A DNA stretch of 32,176 bases from Akkermansiaceae bacterium UBA956 (GTDB lineage: Bacteria; Verrucomicrobiota; Verrucomicrobiia; Verrucomicrobiales; Akkermansiaceae), in the NCBI GenBank assembly GCA_002293145.1, contig DBCO01000014.1:67475-99650 (forward strand). Direction: 5' to 3'. The first letter of the stretch is position 1. Each line of letters starts with the position of its first letter. The position numbers and the translations under genes are program-made. Positions 9,043 to 17,904 of the stretch are shown one piece after another. A model generated the notes under the pieces. The model searched no databases and was not told the DNA's origin. It worked only from the letters and a program-made list of their open reading frames with translations.

Positions 9043-11877
9043 TCAGGGGTTGCGAGTCCAAGTTGTCCAATCTGACCACGAGCCCGCAGTCTCAAAAATC
9101 TTTCGAATGGCAGGCTTCATTTTGGAACGAAATAACTCCATTGAACTTCGCTTGACGAGGTGTGTGGCAGCTTCTTTAGATAACTCAATGTCTTCATCAA
9201 AAGACAAATATCCCAGGTAATTTCCCAGAGCTTCGGCGGCACCATCAGTGAGAGTCACTGAGGCGTATTTGATGAGTAAGCTGCTCTGGGCGCTTCGCTG
9301 GCCGAGAGCAAGGCCAACCGCATCTGAAATCTGCTTGACGTTAATCTCAAGGCGCCCTTGATAGGATGCTAATGCAAGCAACGCGTCGTCATTCCAATCT
9401 TTCACTAGGAACTGGAGATCCCCTCTGCATTCAGCCAGGACTGCAGCGCAATCAGGCTGAAGACGCTTTAATTCTAAAGCGAGACCATCCGGCGAACTAT
9501 TCACCATTTTCTTGCACAGCCTTACTCCAGCTACACCATCGGGAAATTCCTTGATGCTTTCTAGTGCGAGGTTATGCTTCAACTCAGACAAAGCCAATGC
9601 TGCATCTGCGTCGACTCTTTTCAATTCTCGAATGACGATTGGTCCATTGTGCCGTGCCAAGTGGCGTGCGGAGTCAACGGAAAGATCAAAGCCTTTACCT
9701 GAAGAAAAATATTCATATTTCCCGAAAGAGAGCTCTCCAGAGTGAGTTTGCAGTGCCGCTGCCGCTTCAGGGGATATCGTTTCTAATCCTGTTAACTCTA
9801 GGGTTCCTCGTGTTGCTGCTAATGCTTTAGCGATGGGTGCTTTCAAATCCTTGATGCCTAACGCCAAACCGCCCATATGTCTGCTAAGCTCCATGGCTTC
9901 AGTTTCTGAGACCGAAGAAACGCCCTCTAGGTTCAACTTACCTTTGATTTGCGCCAACGCATTGGCGACGTCAGCATCGATCTGCTTCAGTCCGTCGAGT
10001 GTGAGATCTCCCTCCAACTTGGATAGGATCATAGCCTCTTTGTGGCGAATTGTATTAATATTGGATAGATACAAATTTTTCTCATTTTTGACTAAAAATT
10101 CAGCTGTCAGTTCATGCAGTTTCTTAAGAGAAAACATGGACTCTACACTAGCTTTCAGATTAGGAAAATGGGGCGCAATCATTTCAGCCACCACATCGAT
10201 GTTATCGCCCGTTACTTTTATATGAATGGGCGTATCCGTACTGATCGACAAGTCCACCTTCGCTCCTTTTGGCATATATGCCATGGTTAAAGCCATGATG
10301 AGTTTCGCCTCACTCTTAAAACGCTTTAGCACTTTGCCGGGCTTTAAATCACCTTCCGCTGTCACGACTGCTCCAGCCAAAAGAGCCTCGTAGAGCCAAG
10401 CATCGCCAAAGCTTGCGATCATATCAGCCGCCAATTTTAAATTTTCTTGTTCTACCAATTCGCCTATTCGATTCAGCTTGGCATCCAATTCCTTGCGGGA
10501 AAGCCCAGCGCTTGCTGCAGCCTTATCAAAATTTTCCTTCGCTGTTTTTTTCCGGGTTACTGCTGCGGCTTTGGCTTTTGCCATTTCCTCGGCATGCTTT
10601 CCTTCCCAAAATGCGCGATGATTCCGATACAAGTCCGCAGCTTCGGGGGTCGTGATTTTTGCCGGATAACCCGATGAATCAACCATACTGCCGAGATGAT
10701 CTTCTTGCAAATAATCATAGAAATTCAGTACGGCTGCATAATTTTCGCCCTCAAAGTCCGACTTCGATTGATACACTTCCTCGAGTGGTTTTTTCGGTGC
10801 GGGCAATACCACTCGACCGCCTTGGAATTCCTGAGGAGCCTTCACGGACGCCAGAGACTCAAGCTTCATGCTCGCGCGTTCTTTTTCCAATGATTTCTCT
10901 TGTTCAAAAAGCCAAAGCCACTCCGTGGATTTGGATCGAAGCAATTCGGCCGCTTCAGGACTAATTTTGGTCCCTTCCTCATAGAATCTTGCTTTATGCA
11001 GTTCTTCTAATTTCTCTTCGAACCACTTGCAAACCGTTTGGGGAAGCCACCAACTCGAATCTCTAGCAGCGGTTCGCTCGGAATTCTGCCCCTTCAAAGG
11101 CTTGAGCGGTGGCTTTGAGAGCACGATGCGTCCGTTCTGCCATTCCTCAGGCTCTTTCAACTTCTCTTCCTTGATTGCTGCAATGACCTGCTTTCGTTTC
11201 AGAGCCGCATGCTTTCGTTTCTGAGCCGAAATTTGCTTCTTGATTGACGAGTCGGCCAGCAACTCTGGCCCTTCATATTCAGCCAGAACGGCAAGGGCAC
11301 TTTGGGAAATCTTTTTCAATCCACGCAGTCCTAGCCAGTGGTCTTTGTTCCACTCAACCAGTGCGCGTACCAACGCAAGATGTCCCGGTCCATCCTTATA
11401 TTCCTGGACTCCATCCAAATACGCTCCATTAAAATACGCTCCACCAAAATACGCTCCACCACCGCGCGTGGCCAATTCCCCGGCGACATCGTCATCAAGC
11501 TGGGACACTTCGCCCAGCCAGAGGTGTCCTTGGAATTGAGCCATTTCCTTCACGAAAGGTAAGTCAACCGATCTCAATCCAAAGCAAATCTGCTCACCTT
11601 TGTATTTGGCTAATTGCTTTGCAACATCGATCGAGGGAATTAGTGAATGGAATTTCAAACAATTAAACTCGCCCGGCAATGGCGCCACTTTCGCCAATAA
11701 GGAAGCAGCATCTTTGGATAAAGTCGTGAGACCATCTAGATAAAGACTGCCTTTGCATTTTGAAAGCGCCTCAGCAGCGGCATCCTCTAAAGATGTAAAT
11801 TTTTTCAAAACCACCGAATCGTTGTCATTTAAAAACTTTTCGGCGATTTCTAGGGTCAGAATATTTTTTTTACTCAT
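9043..11877 (-). CDS. LRR-like scaffold protein B (944 aa)
   Basis: The largest of three paralogous scaffolds. It opens with ILTLEIAEKFL, then LRR-like units such as AAAEALSKCKGSLYLDGL. Residues 141-155 hold a short pentapeptide-like insert (GAYFGGAYFNGAYLDG). Two similar modules follow at about 246-325 and 350-430, each with GR(I/V)VL, a proline-rich patch and an SPEAA/TPEAA helix. The core domain at about 453-550 carries SAGLSRKELDAKL, GDAWLYEALLAG and LKPGKVLKRF. Further LRR-like units run from about 575 to 905, and the end is GSWSDWTTWTRNP. It starts 10 bp after the vWA gene and precedes MoxR by 34 bp. The sandwiching of this scaffold between the two chaperone partners suggests it is their client or adaptor. 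No enzymatic motif is seen. Confidence 0.8.
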   Translation of the reverse strand: MSKKNILTLEIAEKFLNDNDSVVLKKFTSLEDAAAEALSKCKGSLYLDGLTTLSKDAASLLAKVAPLPGEFNCLKFHSLIPSIDVAKQLAKYKGEQICFGLRSVDLPFVKEMAQFQGHLWLGEVSQLDDDVAGELATRGGGAYFGGAYFNGAYLDGVQEYKDGPGHLALVRALVEWNKDHWLGLRGLKKISQSALAVLAEYEGPELLADSSIKKQISAQKRKHAALKRKQVIAAIKEEKLKEPEEWQNGRIVLSKPPLKPLKGQNSERTAARDSSWWLPQTVCKWFEEKLEELHKARFYEEGTKISPEAAELLRSKSTEWLWLFEQEKSLEKERASMKLESLASVKAPQEFQGGRVVLPAPKKPLEEVYQSKSDFEGENYAAVLNFYDYLQEDHLGSMVDSSGYPAKITTPEAADLYRNHRAFWEGKHAEEMAKAKAAAVTRKKTAKENFDKAAASAGLSRKELDAKLNRIGELVEQENLKLAADMIASFGDAWLYEALLAGAVVTAEGDLKPGKVLKRFKSEAKLIMALTMAYMPKGAKVDLSISTDTPIHIKVTGDNIDVVAEMIAPHFPNLKASVESMFSLKKLHELTAEFLVKNEKNLYLSNINTIRHKEAMILSKLEGDLTLDGLKQIDADVANALAQIKGKLNLEGVSSVSETEAMELSRHMGGLALGIKDLKAPIAKALAATRGTLELTGLETISPEAAAALQTHSGELSFGKYEYFSSGKGFDLSVDSARHLARHNGPIVIRELKRVDADAALALSELKHNLALESIKEFPDGVAGVRLCKKMVNSSPDGLALELKRLQPDCAAVLAECRGDLQFLVKDWNDDALLALASYQGRLEINVKQISDAVGLALGQRSAQSSLLIKYASVTLTDGAAEALGNYLGYLSFDEDIELSKEAATHLVKRSSMELFRSKMKPAIRKIFETAGSWSDWTTWTRNP
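11411..11455 (-). repeat. Triplicated 15-bp unit inside scaffold B
   Basis: Three near-identical 15-bp units (plus-strand core AAATACGCTCCA) in direct tandem. Read on the minus strand they give GAYF-x and GAYL-x units that look like pentapeptide repeats. The unit length keeps the frame, so slippage would add or remove five residues. Scaffolds A and C lack it at this place. Confidence 0.8.
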
Positions 11878-11887
11878 CTTGTTTATT

Positions 11888-13129
11888 TTATGATTGGTTG
11901 ATTTCTAAATTGAGGTTTGCTCCAAAGGGCAGTTCATCCACCTCGCTGCCTGTAATCAGCCACAAGAGTTTGCACCGGGGTCGGGTGCTTGGAGCCGGCC
12001 CGCATCCATCTGTGAGATAAATGCAGCCATCGAATTTTGCTTGATTCAGCATCCAGCGGAAAACCGGCTCGAATGCCGTTCCGCCGCCGCCCGCAACGAA
12101 GGAAGGCAGTCGGCCGTCGTAGGGATAGTCCCGCTGGACCTCGGCATCGCACTCCACGACATGAACGGTGGCTCCCGCCCTCCATGCCCCGTGGACCTCG
12201 GCAAAAAAAGCCTGAATCATTTCTTGGTCGATGGAGCCTGAGGTATCGATCGCTACCAACAATCGCTGCAAGCGCTGGACTTTGATGCCGGGGCGGGTGC
12301 CGTAGCGCTTGCTCAACCGTTTGATGGTGTGACGGATCTTGGTGCAACCGCTGGATGCACAAAAAATCCTAACGACTCGCTTCCAGTCGAGCTTGGGCTG
12401 GCGCTCCGCGAGGATCAAATTCAACTCGGAGAGCAAAGCCGCAGGCAAGCTACCCCACTGGTGAGGCGGCATTCGTTCCTTGGCCCGAATGAGAAGACTG
12501 CCCACGGCATATCGACCCGCTGCAGCAATGATTCCATCCTGACCATCATGCCAACCGGCGTCATCACCACGCTTGCTCCGACCTTTCAGCAGTGCAGCCA
12601 TTGCTTTCGCACTCTGGGGTGATCCGGTCGCTTCTGCCCAATCGCCTGAACTACGATCAATCCCTACTTCATACCCTGCCTGCTGCATCTTGCGAAACAA
12701 CTGCGCCAGGGCTACATAATAGACCTCCACCGTTTGGTCGGGCTGAAGGCCAAGCTCCGGGAACATTTCCCATGTCGGCCAGCCTACGAGTGGGCTCAGA
12801 GGATCAAGCAACTGATTCACCACCAAATCCGCTGCGATCGAGTAGATTGGCGCAAAACGATCTGCTGGACGAAAGAGGTGCCGAAACACAATGTGGAGAA
12901 TTTCATGCTTGAGAACCACCTTGCGATGAGGGGATGCAAGCACCTTGCAGAACCACTCCGGATGAACGGTCAGCACAACCTGTTGCCCATTCCAGTCCAG
13001 CCCAATCGTTTCAACCTCTTCAGATAAAACCCGAGGCAAGCCTGCCATCACGTGGGCGTAAAAAGGCTCTTTGAGAAGGAGGTCAAAGGAAGCGCGCGAA
13101 ATTTCGTCATCTGCGGTTTGAAAGTTCAT
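11888..13129 (-). CDS. DUF2201-type protein: HEXXH metallopeptidase-like plus vWA-like domain (413 aa)
   Basis: The N-terminal half carries a zincin-like HEILH at 75-79 within VVLKHEILHIVFRH, followed by AADLVVNQLL, as in the DUF2201 N-terminal family. The C-terminal half is vWA-like, with MIDAS motif DTSGS at 295-299, GGGGT at 347-351 and TDG at 373-375. Proteins of this type pair with MoxR-like ATPases. I chose the ATG at 13129, because it forms an ATGA overlap with the stop of scaffold A. A GTG eight codons upstream (13153) is the alternative start. The metal site and MIDAS both look intact, so real peptidase activity is possible but unproven. In this family the HEXXH domain may instead be structural. 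Confidence 0.88.
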   Translation of the reverse strand: MNFQTADDEISRASFDLLLKEPFYAHVMAGLPRVLSEEVETIGLDWNGQQVVLTVHPEWFCKVLASPHRKVVLKHEILHIVFRHLFRPADRFAPIYSIAADLVVNQLLDPLSPLVGWPTWEMFPELGLQPDQTVEVYYVALAQLFRKMQQAGYEVGIDRSSGDWAEATGSPQSAKAMAALLKGRSKRGDDAGWHDGQDGIIAAAGRYAVGSLLIRAKERMPPHQWGSLPAALLSELNLILAERQPKLDWKRVVRIFCASSGCTKIRHTIKRLSKRYGTRPGIKVQRLQRLLVAIDTSGSIDQEMIQAFFAEVHGAWRAGATVHVVECDAEVQRDYPYDGRLPSFVAGGGGTAFEPVFRWMLNQAKFDGCIYLTDGCGPAPSTRPRCKLLWLITGSEVDELPFGANLNLEINQS

Positions 13130-15339
13130 GATGACGCGGCAGTTCTTTTCCACTCCCCCTCAGACCATGATCCTAACTGCTCAAAAATCACACGAACTAT
13201 CGGTTTGATTTTCGATCGTAGAATTTTGATCGATGCTCTTTTTGACAGATGTCGAGCAGCCTCCATAGAGAGGTTGAGGCTCCCGTGAAAAGTCAACTGC
13301 CCCAGATAAGTCGCCAGTGCTTCGGCGGCATCATCGTCAACCGAAACAGTGCCATACTGGTGGATCTTGAGTGAGGTGGATGACGCACGTTTGCTCAGCG
13401 CGCGCGCAACTGGCCCTGTGAGTTTTTTGGGGTCAATGTCAAGATATCCTTGGTGTGCCGCGAGGGCTATCAAGGCTGATTCTTCCCACTGCTCCACATG
13501 CACACTCAGATGACCGCGATAGGCTGATAAAGCCTCAGCGCAATCAGCCTGCAAGGATTTAAGCCGCAGAGACAGCATGCTTTCGCCTTGTAGACCCAGA
13601 GCCAGAGCCTTGCAGAGTTTGACACCGACATCGCCTGGTGGAATTTCCTCAAGATCAGGCAATCCCAATCCATACTGGCAGGCCGATAGGGCCAATGCCG
13701 TTTTCGTATGCAGCCGTTTTTTCTGATGAAGGATCACAGGTCCTCGATGGCGACTGAGACAATCAGCTGCGGAAGCATCCAGTTCACAGCCATTTTTCAA
13801 TGAGTGGGCGTAATAGCCCAGAATGAGTGTATCCTCGTGCTGCTCCAATGCTGATGCGGCACTTGCGGTGAGTTGATGGATTCTAGGAAATTGCAATTTT
13901 CCCCGACATTTGGCTAGGAACACCGCAATGGATTCCGGCAGGTCGATCAAGCCAAGGCACAGACCGCTGTGACAATCGGCTAGTGCACGAGCAGTAGGTT
14001 CATCCAGAGATGTGATTCCCTCGAATGATAATTCGCCTTTATTTTTGGCTAGTAAGCTTGCAGTCGTTGCCTGCAGAGAAGTGAGACCATCCAATTGAAG
14101 TCTTCCTTCGTGATCCGCAAGAGCACCAGCTTGAGCGTCGTCGAGTTCAACGACAGTGCTTAAGTCGAGATCGTTTCGGGCTTGAGCGAGCAAAACAGCC
14201 GTTTCAAGAGGCAATTTGCTGTTCGAAAAATGCGCGCATGTAGCCGTTAAACCGCTGAGGCGAGGGCTGAGCATGGCTGCCACTACATCGATCTCATCAG
14301 ATCCTACATTGATTCTCATGACAGCCTCCCGATTCAAACTGCAATGCCTCTCGGTTTCAGCTGGCATGTAGGCGATCGCAAGCAGAAGAATCAAAGGTCC
14401 TTTGCTGCCAAACTGCTTGAGAGGCCGGCCTAGCTTGAGTGCACCTTCCTCGGTGACTTCAGAATCAGACAACAGGGCCTCATAAAGCCATTTTTCTCCG
14501 AATCCGGCGATCATTTCTGCCACCAAATCCAATTCGCCAGATTTGTCCAAATCACCCAAACGTTTCAGCTTTGCCTCCAGCTCAGCTCTCGACAATCCCG
14601 CCTGCGATGCTGATTTCTCCAGTTGATGGCTGACGACCTCGTTCGATTTCAGCCTTTTTTTCTGGTTCAATCTCGCTCTGACTGATTCAAAGAACGCCCT
14701 GTTGTTGACTAAAAGATCGGCAGCCTGCTCTGATATCTGCGCGCAGGCTTTCCAGATCTCCAATTTACTGACATGAGATGCTGGAAGAAATGGCGTAAAC
14801 CATCGGAAGAGAGATATGGGAATATCTTTGTGTTTGGACAGCGAAGTCTGACTGATCCATCGAACTTCCGAAGCAGGCGGCGACAGGACGACAGCATCAT
14901 CAACCCATTCTGCGGGACAATTTTCGTAAGATTGTGGTAATGAAGTTCTCGCCGAATGTTTCAGACGCTTCGTCAAAGTTGCGGACCAATGACAATGACC
15001 GCGATCATACCTTGCCGACATAGCGGTTAAACCTGCGTCGGAAATCTCGCTTAAACCCCACAACTGGAGATGCCCCTCATGACATGCCAGAGCCGACGCA
15101 GCGGCATCAGACAAATGAGTGAGATTAACCAGATAAATCGGACCCTTGTGCTTGGATAGAGCAAGCGCGGCAGAATCACTCAGAGTCTTCAATCCGTGTA
15201 AATCAAGTCTTCGCTTGTGAAGTGCGAGCACCTCTGCGGCGTCGTTTTCGATCGAAGTGTAAGTGCTCAAATCGACTTTCCCGCTGCCTTTGATAAACTC
15301 CTCTGCGACTTGTTTGGTAAGAATCTTTGCCTTCGCCAT
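13126..15339 (-). CDS. LRR-like scaffold protein A (737 aa), first gene of the operon
   Basis: The shortest of the three scaffolds. It starts with ILTKQVAEEFI and four to five LRR-like units (such as AASALACHEGHLQLWGL). It has only one degenerate version of the W/P-rich module (about 140-225), then the shared core at 243-340 with SQAGLSRAELEAKL, GEKWLYEALL and LKLGRPLKQF. C-terminal LRR-like units follow, ending in GSWSEGEWKR. The upstream gap of about 217 bp to the DUF2130 gene makes this the likely first gene of the eight-gene operon. Its stop overlaps the vWA start. Its protein-binding role is inferred from the repeat architecture alone. Confidence 0.8.
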   Translation of the reverse strand: MAKAKILTKQVAEEFIKGSGKVDLSTYTSIENDAAEVLALHKRRLDLHGLKTLSDSAALALSKHKGPIYLVNLTHLSDAAASALACHEGHLQLWGLSEISDAGLTAMSARYDRGHCHWSATLTKRLKHSARTSLPQSYENCPAEWVDDAVVLSPPASEVRWISQTSLSKHKDIPISLFRWFTPFLPASHVSKLEIWKACAQISEQAADLLVNNRAFFESVRARLNQKKRLKSNEVVSHQLEKSASQAGLSRAELEAKLKRLGDLDKSGELDLVAEMIAGFGEKWLYEALLSDSEVTEEGALKLGRPLKQFGSKGPLILLLAIAYMPAETERHCSLNREAVMRINVGSDEIDVVAAMLSPRLSGLTATCAHFSNSKLPLETAVLLAQARNDLDLSTVVELDDAQAGALADHEGRLQLDGLTSLQATTASLLAKNKGELSFEGITSLDEPTARALADCHSGLCLGLIDLPESIAVFLAKCRGKLQFPRIHQLTASAASALEQHEDTLILGYYAHSLKNGCELDASAADCLSRHRGPVILHQKKRLHTKTALALSACQYGLGLPDLEEIPPGDVGVKLCKALALGLQGESMLSLRLKSLQADCAEALSAYRGHLSVHVEQWEESALIALAAHQGYLDIDPKKLTGPVARALSKRASSTSLKIHQYGTVSVDDDAAEALATYLGQLTFHGSLNLSMEAARHLSKRASIKILRSKIKPIVRVIFEQLGSWSEGEWKRTAASS

Positions 15340-15556
15340 GATCTCAATAGAAAATATGTTTAGATTGATAAAGCGATCGAAGATCTGGAATTCATCGACG
15401 CTTCCGGTGACTTATTTCTCAACTGAATCATCGTAAAATAGAGAATGACAGCGTTTGTAGATAGGCGCTCATACCCCCCATATACTTCGAGAATATACAT
15501 TTGGGTTTGCAAAAGGATCATAGAAGCTGGTTTTCGACTCAAATTTCCAGGATGCG
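15340..15556 (-). other. Intergenic region before the eight-gene operon
   Basis: About 217 bp separating the DUF2130 stop from scaffold A. It is the most likely site of the operon promoter, but I see no convincing -35/-10 pair or terminator hairpin. A minus-strand TTGACG near its upstream end has no good -10 at standard spacing. A 66-codon ORF here has no recognisable features and is probably chance. Confidence 0.3.
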
Positions 15557-16744
15557 TCAAGATTCCCCGCCAGCTTGTTCAAACATCGCTTTCATGGTTG
15601 AGTTACCACGAGTGAGTTTTTTCACAGTTACGTCCTGAGCTCTGTCGTTGGCAAGCCGGAGATTGCGATCAGAGTTGATGAGCGCTTCTTTGGTTTTTTC
15701 CAGATGGGAAATTGATTTGTCGATCTCATCAATGGCTGTTTGAAATTTGCGCGAAGCCAGTTCGAAGTTCCGCGCAAACCCCGATTTGAAATCCTCTAAC
15801 TTACTCTCAAAGTTGGTGACATCGATGCTCTGCGCCTTGACGAGTGCCAATTCTGCTTTGTATTGGAGTGATGATATGGCGGCATTGCGCAGCAAAGAGA
15901 TAATCTGCAAGAAGAATTGGGGCCGCACTACATACATTTTGGGATAGCGATGGGAAACATCTACGATTCCGGTGTTGTAAAGCTCACTCTCGGGTTCAAG
16001 TAATGAAACGAGCACGGCATATTCACACTTCTTCTCATTCCGATCCTTATCGAGTTCTTTGAGGAAATCCTCGTTCTTCTTTTTCGTTGCAGTCGTATCA
16101 CTCTCGTTCTTCATCTCGAACATGATAGAAACGATCTCATGTCCTGAAGTGTCGAGATCCTTGAAGATGTAATCCCCCTTGCTACCTGTGCTGGCGTCGT
16201 TGTCTTTTTCGAAGTAAGCGCTCTGAAATGCCGTGGCTCGGATACGGTTGAATTCGTTCTCGCAATGTTGCTCCAAGGTTTCTCCCAACATTTTTGTGGA
16301 GAGCTTCGCCTTCATGTCGCGCAACCGCTCGATTTGCTCCTCACGATCCTTGATCTTGATTTCGTAGATATCCTTGAGATTTTTTTTCTCCAAATCTTTT
16401 TCAAGATTCACTTTTTCTAGTCCATTCCTGAGTTCATCGCGCTCTTTTTCGATCGCCTTGACGGCTTCGCTCACGGCCAGCTTCTCAGCGAATTCTCGCT
16501 CCTTAAGTTGAGCTTTAAGATCTTCAATCGATTGATCTTTCTCGGCAGCAGCTAACCGGATCTCATTCAGCGTTTTCTCCTTGAGTAGCGCGAGGGCATT
16601 TTCTTTTTCCCTCTCGGCTAAATCAAGTCGATCATTCAACTGTTTCTCAAATTCACGATCGCGAACCTGCTTTGCTATATCAGCGTAGCCAGCTTCGTCG
16701 ATTTTAAATGCTTTGTGGCAGTGTGGACAGCTAATTTCGTGCAT
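15557..16744 (-). CDS. DUF2130 family protein (395 aa)
   Basis: It starts with MHEISCPHCHKAF, a single CxxC knuckle (residues 6-9). A long charged coiled coil (about 25-150) comes next, then a globular domain with KMLGETLEQHCENEF, GSKGDYIFKDLD, SIMFEMKNESD and YPKMYVVRPQFFLQIISLL. This order is typical of DUF2130. The D191 and E210-x-K212 spacing resembles the D...ExK core of PD-(D/E)XK nucleases, so a nuclease function is possible but not shown. I chose the ATG at 16744; an in-frame TTG two codons upstream is less likely. It appears to be a single-gene unit. Its link to the downstream operon is only positional. Confidence 0.85.
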   Translation of the reverse strand: MHEISCPHCHKAFKIDEAGYADIAKQVRDREFEKQLNDRLDLAEREKENALALLKEKTLNEIRLAAAEKDQSIEDLKAQLKEREFAEKLAVSEAVKAIEKERDELRNGLEKVNLEKDLEKKNLKDIYEIKIKDREEQIERLRDMKAKLSTKMLGETLEQHCENEFNRIRATAFQSAYFEKDNDASTGSKGDYIFKDLDTSGHEIVSIMFEMKNESDTTATKKKNEDFLKELDKDRNEKKCEYAVLVSLLEPESELYNTGIVDVSHRYPKMYVVRPQFFLQIISLLRNAAISSLQYKAELALVKAQSIDVTNFESKLEDFKSGFARNFELASRKFQTAIDEIDKSISHLEKTKEALINSDRNLRLANDRAQDVTVKKLTRGNSTMKAMFEQAGGES

Positions 16745-16788
16745 GGGCAAAACTCTACAAAAATACGACGTTTGTGCAAGTTTTCTAA

Positions 16789-16962
16789 ATTTATGAAAAT
16801 GTCACCTGCATTCCGTTAGGCATTGCTTCTCCCGTGCTCGGTGTCATCACCTCATTTCAAGAACAGATCGAGTGGAAGCAGCGAGTGGCATCACTGATTG
16901 TCGGCCTCATGGTCGGAGCCATGTCCCTGATCAATATGGTCAAGAAGATGCGGGGGAGGTGA
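16789..16962 (+). pseudogene. Plus-strand remnant of a small membrane protein gene
   Basis: A 57-codon open stretch, bounded upstream by TAA and with no proper N-terminal start, ends at TGA 16960. It encodes a hydrophobic ASPVLGVI segment, the amphipathic ITSFQEQIEWKQR, a membrane helix (VASLIVGLMVGAMSLI) and a basic tail, NMVKKMRGR. The composition is clearly protein-like, and it is the only such signal on the plus strand in the window. It is probably the C-terminal fragment of a gene disrupted when the island was assembled. The size and tail recall holin-like proteins, but that is a weak guess. Confidence 0.4.
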
Positions 16963-17005
16963 TTGAGTCCTTGCGGGGACGCTCCAATGTTTCACCGGAT
17001 AGTTG

Positions 17006-17731
17006 CTAATTTTTCAATTCAGTTGCAAAAAAAATATCGAAATAACCATGCTCTTCAATGGATTCAGGCACAGTGTTCACTACCTCGATGCGACAGTAAT
17101 TTTGGCTCAATTCATGATCTATGGCCTTGCTGAAATATGCATCAATTGCAATACTGATATCTTTTTGAATCTCATCAAGAATGTTTTTTCTCAGAGAGAT
17201 TTCTTCGCCGTCTATTGGATTGTAGATGCAGAAATCACTTATTCTTGCAGATTCACCCTCTTTCTTTTCGGCGATAAACGACAAAGCCCATTCTTTGCAC
17301 GGATTTAATTTTGGACTGGCTGGCGTATTGATATGTTTGGTGACGATTTCCAAAAGACAATCGGAATCCCAGTTCGTTAGTAAAGGGTGATCTTCGAAAT
17401 ATTCTTCATCAAGAAAAATTTCACAATTGGCACGCGCGCAAAGTTTATTATCGAAGCTTGAAAAAACAAATTCGATCGTCTCGCAGTGTGAGAAATAGAG
17501 ATGAATATCACTTTTTATTTCTGCTAGAATATAATACAAAAACCATTCAGCTACGGTTTCTTCTAGATCACAACGAATCTCATCATCTACTTCGCTTTTG
17601 ATTTCAACATCAATTTCTCCACAACACGGTGTGATTTGAATGTGCATAGGCGAGCCATTGGCGACTATCTGAGAAAGTTGTTCATAAAGCTCTGATTCCA
17701 TCAAAAATGTTGGCAATTTTTTCATCTTCAT
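17006..17731 (-). CDS. Hypothetical acidic protein (241 aa)
   Basis: Not recognised. The sequence is acidic and AT-rich at the DNA level, with aromatic patches such as ETVAEWFLYYILAEI and EEYFEDHPLLTNWDSDCLLEI, which suggest an α/β fold. There is no signal peptide, membrane helix or catalytic motif. It lies 173 bp downstream of the TrkA_N-RyR gene, and I see no strong promoter between them. It may be a cassette passenger. Base composition resembles the N-terminal part of the LRR protein at 1450-2040, but I see no convincing sequence similarity. Confidence 0.65.
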   Translation of the reverse strand: MKMKKLPTFLMESELYEQLSQIVANGSPMHIQITPCCGEIDVEIKSEVDDEIRCDLEETVAEWFLYYILAEIKSDIHLYFSHCETIEFVFSSFDNKLCARANCEIFLDEEYFEDHPLLTNWDSDCLLEIVTKHINTPASPKLNPCKEWALSFIAEKKEGESARISDFCIYNPIDGEEISLRKNILDEIQKDISIAIDAYFSKAIDHELSQNYCRIEVVNTVPESIEEHGYFDIFFATELKN

Positions 17732-17904
17732 TGATTATTTTAACATGATTTTCACGTCTACGCACATCTTGGATTAGTCATCGTCTAGGCAAATTTCCCG
17801 CACGCTTTTTAGTATCAATGAGCACACGAAATTATCCATTCCGCAAATTTTAACGCTATCTTTGTGAATGGGCTGATCCGATTCTTGTTTGCGTGAATTA
17901 TAAT

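Noticed and set aside
11888..13153. GTG start at 13153 for the vWA protein
   Set aside because: The ATG at 13129 gives the ATGA overlap seen at other junctions and the family-like start; the GTG adds only eight residues inside the upstream gene.
15360..15560. 66-codon minus-strand ORF between DUF2130 and the operon
   Set aside because: No coherent protein features or Shine-Dalgarno sequence, and it sits where the operon promoter is expected.
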